From assembly GCA_041751425.1 (NCBI GenBank), contig JBGSXL010000004.1:1-64000 (forward strand): a stretch of 64,000 nt of DNA, given 5' to 3'. The position numbers were made by a program, and so were the translations under genes. The DNA is from JAVVEG01 sp041751425 (GTDB taxonomy: Bacteria; Pseudomonadota; Gammaproteobacteria; Pseudomonadales; Pseudohongiellaceae). The notes beneath the pieces were generated by a model. The model was given only the letters and a program-made list of their open reading frames with translations. It searched no databases and was not told the origin of the DNA. Below, piece after piece: positions 50,833 to 60,738 of the stretch. Within the stretch, counting starts at the first letter, position 1. Each line of letters opens with the position of its first letter.

Positions 50833-53800
50833 TTACATTGCCGCCAGTTCTGCAGCTTCTTCAATGTCTACGGTAACGATGCGGGATACACCCGGCTCAT
50901 GCATGGTCACACCCATCAGCTGATTGGCAGATTCCATGGTCAGCTTGTTGTGCGTGATGAAAATGAACTGCACCGCATGCGACATCTCCTTCACCAGGTT
51001 CGCATAGCGGCTGATATTCGCATCGTCCAACGGCGCGTCCACCTCGTCCAGCATACAGAACGGCGACGGATTCAGACGGAAAATAGAAAACACCAGAGCG
51101 ATAGCTGTCATCGCCTTTTCACCACCGGAGAGCAGATGGATGGTGCTATTGCGTTTGCCGGGTGGTCTGGCCATGATTGCCACACCGGTGTCGAGCAAGT
51201 CTTCGCCAGTCATATCCAGATAGGCATGACCGCCGCCGAATACTTTCGGGAACAGTTCCTGCAGGCCAGCATTGATCTTATCGAAGGTTTCTTTAAAACG
51301 GGTGCGGGTTTCCTTGTCGATCTTGCGAATCGCATTCTCCAAAGTGACCAAAGCGCGTTCCAATTCTTCGTTTTGCGTATCCAGGTAAACCTTGCGCTCA
51401 GACTGCTGCTTGTATTCATCGATGGCGGCCAGATTAATGGCGCCAAGTCGCTGTATTCTGTTCGCGAGCGCTTCCAGTTCACTCTCGCAGATTTCCTGCG
51501 TCAACTCTTCCGGCAGGTTTGCCAAAACAGTTTGCAGATCGTATTTGCTATCGATTAACTGCTCTTCTATAGCGGCGCGTTTTACAAGATCCCCTTCTGT
51601 TTTCAGACGGTTCTCCATCAGTTCTTCACGTATACCGGCAGCAGCACGCTCCATTTGTGTGCGTTGCTGCTCCAAACCGCGCAGGGTGTGTTCGTTCTCA
51701 TCCGCGCGTGCTTTCGCTGCATTCAATTGCACCTCCACGTCCAGACGTTTCTCCAACTGCACTTCCAGCTCGGCCTTTTTCTCAATCAGCGGTTCATCGG
51801 AAGTAGACAGTTGGCGCGTCAACGAATCGATACGCTCTCTGGCGCGTTGGACTTGTGCGGCCATACGGTCCATCGTGTCGCGCACAGACTTCAACTGCGA
51901 TTGCAGTAGTTGCTGACGCAGATTCAATTGATGCGCGCCGTCTTTATCGTGGCGGGCTTTCTGGCGAATCTGGTCCAGCACCTGACGACAGTCATCACGC
52001 AGTTGCAGTAACTGTTCGCGGCGCTCAGTGTCCTGCTCCATCGCATCCAGTGCGGCTTGGAGGGTCATACGCGACTGCGCGGTGTTCTCTTCTTCCACGC
52101 TCAGCTGTTTGATCAGTTCATCCAGTTCATGTTGCAAGCGGTCGCGGCGCAATGAATTCTGCTCTTCTTTTGCCAGCTTCGCGCTTAATTGCGATTTTAT
52201 TTCGCTGCATTCACGCGCAGTCTGCGCTATCTCACGCTGCACAGTCTCGCGCTTGTTTTCGATATCTTTCAGGCGCTGACGGCACTCGGCTTGTGAGTCC
52301 AGCAATTGCGCTACCTGCTCTTCCAACACGCCTAACTGCTCAGTGAGCTGCGTTATTTCACCTTTGCGTTCCAACAAGCCCGCTTTCTCGTCGGCGGCTT
52401 TGCGAACACGTATCCAGCTCTTGCCCAGCCACACACCTTGCTTGGTGACCACAGACTCCGCGGCGGATAATTGCGCGCGAATACTCAACGCCTGTTCCAG
52501 ATTGTCAGCCGTGTAAATGCCAGCCAAGAGCGCGGCACTGTTCCAGTCCGATTTAACGCGTTCACACAGGCTAACTGCGTCAGTCGCGTTGTCGAATCTC
52601 GCGGCGTTCACATTGGCACCTGTATCTACTAACTGCACAAGCCCATCGGGTAGATCCTGCAATAGACCGGCAATATCGGTGATATTTGCGACGCACACAC
52701 TCTGCAGGGAGTCACCAAGCACAGCTTCCACGGCAGATTCCCAACCAGAATCTACACGAATATTTTCTCCTAAGCGTTTGTTATTAATTATTTTATTGCT
52801 TTCAAGCCATTTGTTCAGTGCTGCATTATTGCGGCCAAGCGCCGCTTGTTGCAGCGCGTCCAGCGATGCCAGCCGGCCTTTGCTGCTATGCAATTCAGAG
52901 CGCGCCGTATCCAATTCCTGCGAAATTCGTTGGCCGGTGCTGCGCTCTTCGTCCACTTGTCCCGCCAGCTCTGTGTTAGCGGTCTGATGTTGCTCCAACT
53001 GTTCTTCGCGCTGCGAAAGCTTTACAGAAAGCTCGTTAATCGCTTCCTGCTCCGGGTTATCGCCCAGCGTCTTGCGCTCTTCCTGTAGGCGCGCTTTGCG
53101 TTCCAGGCCGCGCTCGATAATCTTTTCCAATTGCTGAATGCGCGACTGCTCTACTTCTGTGGTCTGGCGTGGCTCTTCGGAGCGACGGCTGAACTCATCC
53201 CAATCGTGCTGCCAATGCTGCATCCGCTCTTCGGCCTCTTCCAGCAAATGGGCAGACTCTTCCTCCACCTGATGCGCCATCTCCAGTTCAGGCGCCAGCT
53301 CCGCAAGTTCTGCTTCCAGAGTCGCCACTTTCTTCAAGTCGGCTTCCAGTTCTATCTGCGTGAAATTCCAGCCTTCCTGCGTTTCAATCAAATCGTGTTT
53401 CAGTTGATTGACGCGCTCATTGTGGTGCTCGATGGATTGCTCAATTCTGGCGATATCGCTGCCCAGCGAATAAAAACGGCCCTGCACTTCGCTCAACTGG
53501 TCGTTGAACTCGGAATTGTCTACCAGGTGCTTTTCAATCAAGGCATCCACGCCGCGCTGCTCTGCACCTGTGGCTTCAATCTTCACTTCCAGTTCGCGTA
53601 TGACCACCTGCTTGCGTTGCACATCCTGATTCAGAGCTGACCAGCGGATGGCATTGTGTTGCGCGGTAAGGGTGCGTTCCTGCTGCTTGTATTCGCCGTA
53701 TTTCTCGGCGGCAATGGACTGACGATGCAGGTGCGCTAATTGACGGCCCAGCTCGTCACGAATGTCAGTAAGACGTTCCAGGTTCTCGCGGGTACGTTTG

Positions 53801-54351
53801 ATGCGGTTCTCGGTATCGCGGCGCCGCTCTTTGTATTTGGAGATACCGGCAGCTTCTTCGATGAAGATACGCAGGTCTTCGGGTTTAGACTCGATAAGGC
53901 GCGACACCATGCCCTGCTCGATAATCGAATAGCTACGCGCTCCCAACCCTGTACCCAGGAATATGTCGGTAATATCGCGGCGCCGGCATTTGGTGCCGTT
54001 GAGCATATAGCCCGACTCACCATCGCGGGACACCTTACGTTTAATAGAGATCTCAGCAAACTTGGCATACTCGCCCTGAAGACGGTTTTCGCTATTATCA
54101 AAAACCAGCTCGATGCTGGCCTGCCCCACCGGCTTACGACCCCCTGAACCATTGAATATAACGTCGGTCATGTTCTCGCCGCGCAGGTTCTTGGCAGAGC
54201 TCTCACCCATCACCCAGCGCACGGCGTCAATGATATTGGATTTGCCGCAGCCATTAGGGCCTACGATGGCACACAGATTACTGGGAAAGCTGACTGTGGT
54301 TGGGTCTACGAAAGATTTGAAGCCTGCTAATTTGATACATTTCAAGCGCAT
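50833..54351 (-). CDS. smc: Chromosome segregation protein SMC
   Basis: SMC ATPase that organises and compacts the chromosome. The 1172-residue protein has the N-terminal Walker A AIVGPNGCGKSNIIDAV, a first coiled coil (about 170-500), a hinge domain (about 520-640, containing SGWESAVEAVLGDSLQSV), a second coiled coil (about 660-1000), and the C-terminal signature HLLSGGEKAMTAIALVF followed by Walker B FCMLDEVDAPLDD. Length fits the family. ScpA and ScpB genes are not nearby. zipA follows on the same strand after 166 bp. Confidence 0.96.
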   Translation of the reverse strand: MRLKCIKLAGFKSFVDPTTVSFPSNLCAIVGPNGCGKSNIIDAVRWVMGESSAKNLRGENMTDVIFNGSGGRKPVGQASIELVFDNSENRLQGEYAKFAEISIKRKVSRDGESGYMLNGTKCRRRDITDIFLGTGLGARSYSIIEQGMVSRLIESKPEDLRIFIEEAAGISKYKERRRDTENRIKRTRENLERLTDIRDELGRQLAHLHRQSIAAEKYGEYKQQERTLTAQHNAIRWSALNQDVQRKQVVIRELEVKIEATGAEQRGVDALIEKHLVDNSEFNDQLSEVQGRFYSLGSDIARIEQSIEHHNERVNQLKHDLIETQEGWNFTQIELEADLKKVATLEAELAELAPELEMAHQVEEESAHLLEEAEERMQHWQHDWDEFSRRSEEPRQTTEVEQSRIQQLEKIIERGLERKARLQEERKTLGDNPEQEAINELSVKLSQREEQLEQHQTANTELAGQVDEERSTGQRISQELDTARSELHSSKGRLASLDALQQAALGRNNAALNKWLESNKIINNKRLGENIRVDSGWESAVEAVLGDSLQSVCVANITDIAGLLQDLPDGLVQLVDTGANVNAARFDNATDAVSLCERVKSDWNSAALLAGIYTADNLEQALSIRAQLSAAESVVTKQGVWLGKSWIRVRKAADEKAGLLERKGEITQLTEQLGVLEEQVAQLLDSQAECRQRLKDIENKRETVQREIAQTARECSEIKSQLSAKLAKEEQNSLRRDRLQHELDELIKQLSVEEENTAQSRMTLQAALDAMEQDTERREQLLQLRDDCRQVLDQIRQKARHDKDGAHQLNLRQQLLQSQLKSVRDTMDRMAAQVQRARERIDSLTRQLSTSDEPLIEKKAELEVQLEKRLDVEVQLNAAKARADENEHTLRGLEQQRTQMERAAAGIREELMENRLKTEGDLVKRAAIEEQLIDSKYDLQTVLANLPEELTQEICESELEALANRIQRLGAINLAAIDEYKQQSERKVYLDTQNEELERALVTLENAIRKIDKETRTRFKETFDKINAGLQELFPKVFGGGHAYLDMTGEDLLDTGVAIMARPPGKRNSTIHLLSGGEKAMTAIALVFSIFRLNPSPFCMLDEVDAPLDDANISRYANLVKEMSHAVQFIFITHNKLTMESANQLMGVTMHEPGVSRIVTVDIEEAAELAAM

Positions 54352-54539
54352 GGAAGGGCTCTGCTGCTAACTGTCCGGTGTCGGTGGAAACCTGAACGGA
54401 AACCTTGTTTTTAGTGCCGGAAGTTTAGCTTATATGACAGAACTGAACCAGCCCCGGCAAGAAATGAGATAGGGAGCCTCTGCATGGATCCATGGCCACA
54501 ATCGCCATCAGATGCTCCGGCAATGATGTTTTTGGCAAC

Positions 54540-56048
54540 TCACGTTTGACACGATACCGGCAGTACTATGTCAAACCCTTGCTCACCGGCTTTGTTATGT
54601 TGGATTGCCATCGCAATGAAGGCATTCCGCAAACTCTCGCGGGCTTCATCGCTACCATGAATAATACGTATCTGCTTTGGCCAGCTGCGCATGCGTCTGA
54701 CAAAATTCAACAAGTCCTTTTGGTCGGCATGGGCACTGTAACCCCCAATGGTGTCCACGCCACAGCGGATATCATAACGCTCTCCATCCAGCTCTACCCA
54801 TGGCAAACGAGTCGTGTCATTTTTGCCAGCATACTTTTGTATCAGATACCCAGGTGTTCCAGGCGCCTGATATCCCACAAACAGCACATTGTGTTGCTCA
54901 TCTCCTAACATGGCTTTCAAATAATTTACTATGCGGCCCCCGGCCGCCATACCGCTTGCAGCCAAAACAATAGCCGGGCGTTTTGTTTGCGCCAGATAAT
55001 TCACCGTGGCTATATGATCAGCATGCGAATCGATGGTAATCAGGTTGTCGAAATCAAGTGGGTGCCGTCCAGCACGAATCAGCCTGGAAGCTTCCTTGTC
55101 CCAATACGGCTTTAAGGCTCTATAGACCTCTGTGAATTTGGCGGCGAGAGGTGAATCCACGATCACCTGCAAATCTGCGAGATTGCTTTTAGCTTGCGTC
55201 GACAATGAAGATTTATGTTTGGCTGAATAAATCAGCGCTTCCAATTCATACAGCAACTCCTGCGTACGGCCAATACTGAATGCGGGTATCATTACGGTGC
55301 CTCGGTCCGCTAGTGCCCGATCCAACACTGTGCGCAAACGCGCCTTGCGCTGACGGCGACTCTCATGCAAGCGATTACCATAGGTGCTTTCGATCACCAG
55401 AGTGTCTGCACCATAAGGTGATTTGGGGGCTGGCAATAACGGTGCGTGCGGTGCGCCCAGATCTCCGGAAAAGACCGTGCGATGTCGTTGCCAGGTCTTG
55501 TTTTGTCTTGCTGCAAACCTTGTTTTCAGATCCAACTCTACATACGCCGATCCCAGAATATGACCGGCACGCTGCAATCGAACACGTAACAATGTATCTG
55601 GGTCGCTGTAAACTTTCTGCCATTGCTGGTACGGCAAAGGTCGCAATAAGCTACCGACGCTACGCAAAAATTGTTGAATCAGTTTACTGTCACGAGTAAA
55701 GCCAACCTTTAGAGCATCTTCGATCACGAGGGGTATAAGATGTGCGGAGGGAATACTGCAATAGATAGGATTTTTGAACCCCGCTGCAATAAGATATGGC
55801 AAGCGACCGATATGATCTATGTGCACGTGGGTTATCACCAGAGCTTTCACCTTGCTCAGATCGAACTGGATTTTGTGTTGTTGCAGCGGATCAGGCCCGG
55901 CATCCTCACCCTGAAACAAACCACAGTCTACCAACAGGTGAAAATCTTCTTTGGCAATATAACGATGACAACTACCAGTCACCCCGTTGGCAGCGCCATG
56001 ATGAACTATTTGAGGATAGGTGGTTTCCATATCCTTGGTAGGATTCAT
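54540..56048 (-). CDS. MBL-fold RNA-metabolising-type hydrolase
   Basis: A 502-residue metallo-beta-lactamase/beta-CASP protein of the CPSF73-like group. Metal motif VITHVHIDHIGRLPYLI (HxHxDH), VFSGDLGAPHAPLL, VIESTYGNRLHE, and the C-terminal beta-CASP and specificity parts GTVMIPAFSIGRTQELLYEL, IVLAASGMAAGGRI and GYSAHADQKDLL. Bacterial members are suspected RNases, but the substrate is unknown. The ATG at 56046-56048 follows AAGGAG by 5 nt and is preferred over the GTG at 56054 that opens the frame. Downstream of the epimerase gene on the same strand. Confidence 0.88.
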   Translation of the reverse strand: MNPTKDMETTYPQIVHHGAANGVTGSCHRYIAKEDFHLLVDCGLFQGEDAGPDPLQQHKIQFDLSKVKALVITHVHIDHIGRLPYLIAAGFKNPIYCSIPSAHLIPLVIEDALKVGFTRDSKLIQQFLRSVGSLLRPLPYQQWQKVYSDPDTLLRVRLQRAGHILGSAYVELDLKTRFAARQNKTWQRHRTVFSGDLGAPHAPLLPAPKSPYGADTLVIESTYGNRLHESRRQRKARLRTVLDRALADRGTVMIPAFSIGRTQELLYELEALIYSAKHKSSLSTQAKSNLADLQVIVDSPLAAKFTEVYRALKPYWDKEASRLIRAGRHPLDFDNLITIDSHADHIATVNYLAQTKRPAIVLAASGMAAGGRIVNYLKAMLGDEQHNVLFVGYQAPGTPGYLIQKYAGKNDTTRLPWVELDGERYDIRCGVDTIGGYSAHADQKDLLNFVRRMRSWPKQIRIIHGSDEARESLRNAFIAMAIQHNKAGEQGFDIVLPVSCQT

Positions 56049-56108
56049 AATCACTCCTTGACTACTGATCAGCTTCCTTAAACTGACATGGCGAGTTACT
56101 GGAAATAA

Positions 56109-57161
56109 TCAAACTTTAAAAAACTCCCTGTACCATGTCACAAAATTATCAATACCCTGTTGTACTGGCGTAGCAGGCTGATAGTCCAGATCCTCCACCA
56201 GATCACTCACATCGGCATAAGTGGCGGGCACATCGCCCGCTTGCAAAGGCAACATGATTTTTTCAATTGGGGTGCCCAGCGCTTTTTCTATCGCTTCAAT
56301 AAAATCCATCAGCTTCACGGGATTGTTGTTGCCAATATTGTAAATCTTGTACGGCGCGGATGAACTACCGGGGTCAGGATCGGCACCCTGCCATGTCGCA
56401 TTCGCCTTCGCCGGGTTGTCGATCACCCGCACTACTCCTTCCACTATGTCATCGATATACGTGAAATCGCGCTGCATATCGCCATTGTTGAAAACCTTGA
56501 TTGGTTCGCCAGCCAACGCCGCTTTGGTGAACAGGAACAAAGCCATATCCGGCCTGCCCCATGGGCCATACACGGTGAAGAAACGCAAACCGGTCGTGCG
56601 CAGGCCAAACAGATGGGAATATGTATGCGCCATCAATTCATTGGATTTCTTGCTGGCTGCGTACAGACTGATCGGGTGATCTACATTATCGGATGTAGAA
56701 AACGGCAGCGCTTCATTCAATCCATATACGGAGGAACTGGATGCGTAACACAGATTCTCGACGCCATGATGTCGGCAGGCTTCCAAAATATTCAGGAAAC
56801 CAATGATATTCGCATCAATATATGCGCGGGGGTTCTCCAGCGAATAACGCACCCCGGCTTGTGCGGCCAGATTGCAAACCGCATCAAACTTCTCTGCGGC
56901 GAACAAGGCGTTCAACGCGGCACTGTCCTCCAGTTTCATTTGCACAAAACGGTAGTTTGGCTGAGTGGTAGAGGTGGTTATCTTGTTATAAGCGATATTG
57001 GCTTGCTCGATACCGGCGCGCTGCAGGCGTCCGTATTTCACAGAAATATCGTAGTAGTCGTTGATACTGTCCAGGCCAACGACTTCATCGCCCCGCGCCA
57101 GCAAGCGCAACGCCAGATGAGAACCAATGAAGCCTGCGGTTCCAGTCAACAATATTTTCAT
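56109..57161 (-). CDS. NAD-dependent epimerase, UDP-glucuronate 4-epimerase type
   Basis: Short-chain dehydrogenase/reductase of the extended family, 350 residues, likely converting UDP-glucuronate to UDP-galacturonate for surface polysaccharide. NAD-binding LLTGTAGFIGSHLALRLL, catalytic triad Ser in CYASSSSVYGLN and Tyr/Lys in LYAASKKSNELMAH, and the sugar-binding RFFTVYGPWGRPDMAL typical of UDP-GlcA epimerases. ugd, which makes UDP-glucuronate, is encoded 2.2 kb away at 59386, so the two reactions would follow each other. Exact substrate is inferred from the family. Confidence 0.85.
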   Translation of the reverse strand: MKILLTGTAGFIGSHLALRLLARGDEVVGLDSINDYYDISVKYGRLQRAGIEQANIAYNKITTSTTQPNYRFVQMKLEDSAALNALFAAEKFDAVCNLAAQAGVRYSLENPRAYIDANIIGFLNILEACRHHGVENLCYASSSSVYGLNEALPFSTSDNVDHPISLYAASKKSNELMAHTYSHLFGLRTTGLRFFTVYGPWGRPDMALFLFTKAALAGEPIKVFNNGDMQRDFTYIDDIVEGVVRVIDNPAKANATWQGADPDPGSSSAPYKIYNIGNNNPVKLMDFIEAIEKALGTPIEKIMLPLQAGDVPATYADVSDLVEDLDYQPATPVQQGIDNFVTWYREFFKV

Positions 57162-57325
57162 AGCTTTTTGCCAGACACCATCATGTGTGGGGAATCCATT
57201 AGCACGACTGCTACTATATCAGACACTGCGCGCTTTAAAACCTTGTAGACGATTGACCTTGAAGACGATAGACCAGCGGGTGATAATCGCCAACAGTTAT
57301 TAAACCCTAACAATGTGACAACAAA

Positions 57326-58363
57326 ATGCGCGATTGGGTAAACGAAGCAGTCAAGAAGATCGAAGCGGACTTCCAGCGTTCAGCCGATACGCACCTGATC
57401 AAACTGCCGCTGGCCTGTTACCCCGGAGTGGATATCTACCTGAAGGATGAGAGCACCCACCCCACCGGCAGCCTGAAACATCGCCTGGCCCGCTCCCTGT
57501 TCCTGTACAGTCTGTGCAACGGGCATATCAAGCAGGACACTCCTATCATTGAAGCTTCGTCCGGCTCCACCGCAGTATCGGAAGCCTATTTCGCCCGGCT
57601 GCTGGGCTTACCATTCATTGCTGTGATGCCAGCGAGCACAGCTGCAGGCAAGATTAAGCTGGTGGAATTCTACGGTGGCAGCTGCCATTTCGTAGAGCAC
57701 GGCAGTCAGATATACGCGGAAGCAGAACGTTTGGCCAAAGAGATGAACGGTCATTTTATGGATCAATTCACTTACGCTGAACGCGCCACCGATTGGCGCG
57801 GCAACAACAATATTGCCGACAGTACTTTTAAACAGATGGAACAGGAACGTTTCCCTTTACCGCGCTATCTCGTGATGAGCACCGGCACCGGCGGCACATC
57901 AGCAACACTGGGGCGTTATATTCGTTATCGGCAATACAGTACAGAGCTCGTGGTGGTAGACCCGGAAAACTCGGTGTTTTACGACAGCTACACCACGGGC
58001 GCCAGAGATGTCACTTTAAACACCAGCAGCCGCATCGAAGGCATCGGCCGCCCACGTGTGGAGCCATCTTTTATTCCCAGCATCATTGACCGCATGATCA
58101 AAGTACCGGATGCAGCGTCGATGGCAGCCCTACGTTGGTTGGAGAAACTGATTGGACGCAAAGCAGGCGGTTCCACCGGAACCAATTTGTGGGGAGCTTT
58201 AATGCTGGCAACAGAAATGCATGAGCAGCGGGAGGAAGGCTCGATTGTGACCGTTTTGTGTGACACTGGGGACCGATATCTGCATACTTACCATAACCAA
58301 GCGTGGGTGGCGGAAAATATTGGTGATTTGTCGTATTGTGAGCAGCAACTTCCTACTTTGTAG
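57326..58363 (+). CDS. PLP-dependent cysteine synthase/desulfhydrase family protein
   Basis: A 345-residue fold-type II PLP enzyme. The PLP Lys is K51 in THPTGSLKHRLARSL; the asparagine loop position reads EASSGSTAVSEAYFA and the phosphate-binding glycine loop MSTGTGGTSATLGRY. This subgroup differs from O-acetylserine sulfhydrylase (SSGNTG reads SSGSTA here) and is close to proteins described as cysteine desulfhydrases. It probably acts in cysteine degradation or synthesis; direction cannot be judged from sequence. Divergent from the epimerase, with a 164-bp gap. Confidence 0.8.
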   Translation: MRDWVNEAVKKIEADFQRSADTHLIKLPLACYPGVDIYLKDESTHPTGSLKHRLARSLFLYSLCNGHIKQDTPIIEASSGSTAVSEAYFARLLGLPFIAVMPASTAAGKIKLVEFYGGSCHFVEHGSQIYAEAERLAKEMNGHFMDQFTYAERATDWRGNNNIADSTFKQMEQERFPLPRYLVMSTGTGGTSATLGRYIRYRQYSTELVVVDPENSVFYDSYTTGARDVTLNTSSRIEGIGRPRVEPSFIPSIIDRMIKVPDAASMAALRWLEKLIGRKAGGSTGTNLWGALMLATEMHEQREEGSIVTVLCDTGDRYLHTYHNQAWVAENIGDLSYCEQQLPTL

Positions 58364-58375
58364 ACTAGTTACAGA

Positions 58376-58549
58376 CGCAATGTTAATGTCGCGCTGCGCA
58401 TTCTCGATTACTTTAGCAGCTTGCGCAATGCGGATGCTGGGCGCCATATGTGTTCCGGCGGTGATAATGCTGGCATAAAGTGCGTTTACTCTTTCAGCAA
58501 TTTCCGGAGTAGAGCCAGAAGTAACTTTTTTTTCGGAAGCCCCAATAAC
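58376..58549 (-). pseudogene. Fragment of a TviB/WbpO-type nucleotide-sugar dehydrogenase
   Basis: The minus-strand frame, right after a TGA at 58550-58552, reads VTSGSTPEIAERVNALYASI, then ITAGTHMAPSIRIAQAAKVI and ENAQRDINIA. This is unmistakably the central part (roughly residues 165-225) of UDP-N-acetylhexosamine dehydrogenases such as TviB and WbpO, where the text usually continues NIALMNELA. Here the match stops at INIA and becomes unrelated sequence overlapping the end of the PLP-enzyme gene. Only about 58 codons of a 425-residue protein remain, so it is a relic. It lies among surface-polysaccharide genes and hints at a larger locus once present. Confidence 0.8.
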
Positions 58550-58572
58550 TCATCCAAACCCACAGATTCTCA

Positions 58573-59046
58573 CTAAGCGTGCGGGCGCTTGCGGAGATAC
58601 AGCAAAGCCATCCCCACCCCCAGAATCACTCCAACTCCATCCGCCAGCAAATCCCCTAAGGTTGCACTTCGCCCTGGCACATAACGCTGAATCAATTCGG
58701 TTAGTGCAGCAAACAGGATGAGCACTACGCAAACAGACCACCAGCGTTCTCTCAAGATATGCCAGCCGCGTACAAAAAAAGCCGCGCATATGGCAAACAA
58801 TGCAGTATGGATTAGTTTATCGATCGGAAAATTTGACGGAACCTGTTCAGGTGCAACCCATGGCCACCAAAGTTGAAACCAGGACTGCAAAGCCGCGATC
58901 CAGTGACCAGGAAATGAAAGTATCAAAAGGATGAATACGAGAGTTGCCAGGGCCAACTGACGGTATATACGGGTACGGCCAATTTGACCTGTCAAAATGG
59001 CGTCTTTTTCACCTTCTGGCAGATTTTCTGCTGAAGCATTGCCCAT
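58573..59046 (-). CDS. VanZ-family membrane protein
   Basis: A 157-residue membrane protein with four hydrophobic segments (LALATLVFILLILSFPGHWI; LIHTALFAICAAFFVRGW; WWSVCVVLILFAALTELI; LLADGVGVILGVGMALLYL). The VanZ signature is present as DKLIHTALFA, then LTELIQRYVPGRSATLGDLL. VanZ-like proteins are found beside polysaccharide genes, but their role is unclear. The frame opens 31 codons further upstream with an unusual Leu/Arg-rich sequence; I prefer the ATG at 59044-59046, although its ribosome binding site is weak. Confidence 0.75.
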   Translation of the reverse strand: MGNASAENLPEGEKDAILTGQIGRTRIYRQLALATLVFILLILSFPGHWIAALQSWFQLWWPWVAPEQVPSNFPIDKLIHTALFAICAAFFVRGWHILRERWWSVCVVLILFAALTELIQRYVPGRSATLGDLLADGVGVILGVGMALLYLRKRPHA

Positions 59047-59385
59047 AATCACAACTTTCTGCCAGGGTTTATAAAGTAGCATCGGGGTTATCAGCTTGGA
59101 AAAACGTTGCTGCAGGGATGGTACGAGTCTCGAACACACTATCGGGTTAGCACTGTGCAGGCAATAGTCAATGCGATTATCTTGTGCAAGAAGTTGCAGT
59201 GCTCCGGCTCCTATACTTCCGCCTTTTCCTGAACTGCAGCTCCTTTGTCACATAACAGTAATATCTCTACGGTTACAATCATGACGAATTTTTGACAGCA
59301 GCTAGACGCCTGATGCGCCTTGCATGCCTCAAGTGTGGTCTTGGAAACCTGACCATGAAGGCCTAACCTTCAAGAGAGCACTAAA
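59047..59385. other. Intergenic region upstream of ugd
   Basis: A 339-bp divergent gap between the VanZ-like gene and ugd. The minus-strand frame of the VanZ ORF remains open back to a TGA near 59247 (reading GSIGAGALQLLAQDN and on), possibly relic coding sequence, but I recognise no family. The ugd promoter should be here; I could not place its -35/-10 boxes with confidence. Confidence 0.45.
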
Positions 59386-60723
59386 ATGAAGATTACGATT
59401 TTTGGCACCGGTTATGTGGGTCTTGTAACCGGCGCCTGCCTGGCCGATGCCGGCCATGAAGTGCTGTGTATGGATGTGGATGCTCAAAAAGTGAGCGATC
59501 TAAAGAAAGGCATCCTACCCATCTATGAATCTGGACTGGAATCGCTGGTTGTTGAAAACTCCAAGCAAGGCACCCTGCACTTCACGTCTGACGCAGAACA
59601 AGCTGTGATTTTCGCCGACATCATCTTCATAGCCGTAGGGACGCCCCCCGACGAGGATGGATCGGCCGACCTGAAGTATGTGCTGGCCGTAGCGACAACT
59701 ATTGGCCAGTTGATGCAGACCAACAAGACCGTGGTCACTAAATCAACTGTTCCTGTTGGTACATCCGATAAAGTACGTGCTGCTGTGCAGCAGGCTTTGA
59801 CTGCCCGCGATGCGAAGTTGCAGGTACAGATAGCCTCTAACCCGGAGTTTCTCAAGGAAGGCGCCGCGGTGCCGGATTTCATGAAACCCGACCGCATTGT
59901 GGTTGGCACGGATTCCGAACCGGTGCGCAAACTGATGCTGGAACTATACGCCCCCTTCAATCGCAACTCCGATCGCATGATCTTCATGGATATCCGCTCC
60001 GCTGAGCTCACTAAGTACGCGGCCAATGCCATGCTGGCCACTAAGATCAGCTTCATGAACGAGATTGCCAACCTGGCTGAGATGCTGGGCGCCGATATCG
60101 AACATGTGCGCCACGGCATTGGCTCGGATCCACGCATTGGTTACCAGTTCATCTACCCCGGCATTGGTTATGGCGGTTCGTGTTTTCCCAAGGATGTGCA
60201 GGCACTGTGCCGCACTGGCTTACAACATGGCCGCGACATGCAGATTCTGAAAGCGGTGGAAGCAGTAAACCAGGCGCAGAAACTGCGGTTGGTGGAGTTG
60301 ATTCAACACCATTACGGGCTTAGCGTGCTGGCTGGAAAAACTTTTGCGATGTGGGGCCTGGCATTCAAGCCGCGCACTGACGATATGCGCGAGGCACCCA
60401 GCCGCTTGGTATTGGAAGCACTGTGGCAGGCCGGCGCACGCATTCAGGCTTACGACCCGGAGGCGATGACTGAAGTGGAACGCATATACGGCCAACGCGA
60501 GGACCTAAGCTTGGTCGGCACCCGCGACGCCGCGTTAAATGGAGCTGATGCGCTGATTATTTGTACCGAATGGCAGATATTCCGCGCCGCCAACTTCGCC
60601 TATCTGACGCAGCAACTGCGCGACAAAGTGATCTTCGATGGCCGTAATTTGTATGACCCAGCCACGGTGAGCGCGCAGGGGCTGACGTATTATGCGATTG
60701 GGCGCGGGGCTTCGGTGCGGTGA
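59386..60723 (+). CDS. ugd: UDP-glucose 6-dehydrogenase
   Basis: Oxidises UDP-glucose to UDP-glucuronate with two NAD. The 445-residue protein has the N-terminal NAD motif ITIFGTGYVGLVTGACLADA, the substrate segment ASNPEFLKEGAAVPDFMKPD, the catalytic-Cys block IGYGGSCFPKDVQAL and the C-terminal AMWGLAFKPRTDDMREAPS. It supplies UDP-glucuronate, which the epimerase at 56109-57161 could convert. It ends 15 bp before the convergent VapC gene. Confidence 0.95.
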   Translation: MKITIFGTGYVGLVTGACLADAGHEVLCMDVDAQKVSDLKKGILPIYESGLESLVVENSKQGTLHFTSDAEQAVIFADIIFIAVGTPPDEDGSADLKYVLAVATTIGQLMQTNKTVVTKSTVPVGTSDKVRAAVQQALTARDAKLQVQIASNPEFLKEGAAVPDFMKPDRIVVGTDSEPVRKLMLELYAPFNRNSDRMIFMDIRSAELTKYAANAMLATKISFMNEIANLAEMLGADIEHVRHGIGSDPRIGYQFIYPGIGYGGSCFPKDVQALCRTGLQHGRDMQILKAVEAVNQAQKLRLVELIQHHYGLSVLAGKTFAMWGLAFKPRTDDMREAPSRLVLEALWQAGARIQAYDPEAMTEVERIYGQREDLSLVGTRDAALNGADALIICTEWQIFRAANFAYLTQQLRDKVIFDGRNLYDPATVSAQGLTYYAIGRGASVR

Positions 60724-60738
60724 CTTTTGTGATTTGGG

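Noticed and set aside
59047..59250. Upstream extension of the VanZ frame as an N-terminal domain or separate gene
   Set aside because: The frame is open but has no ATG or ribosome binding site and no family resemblance; left as possible relic only.
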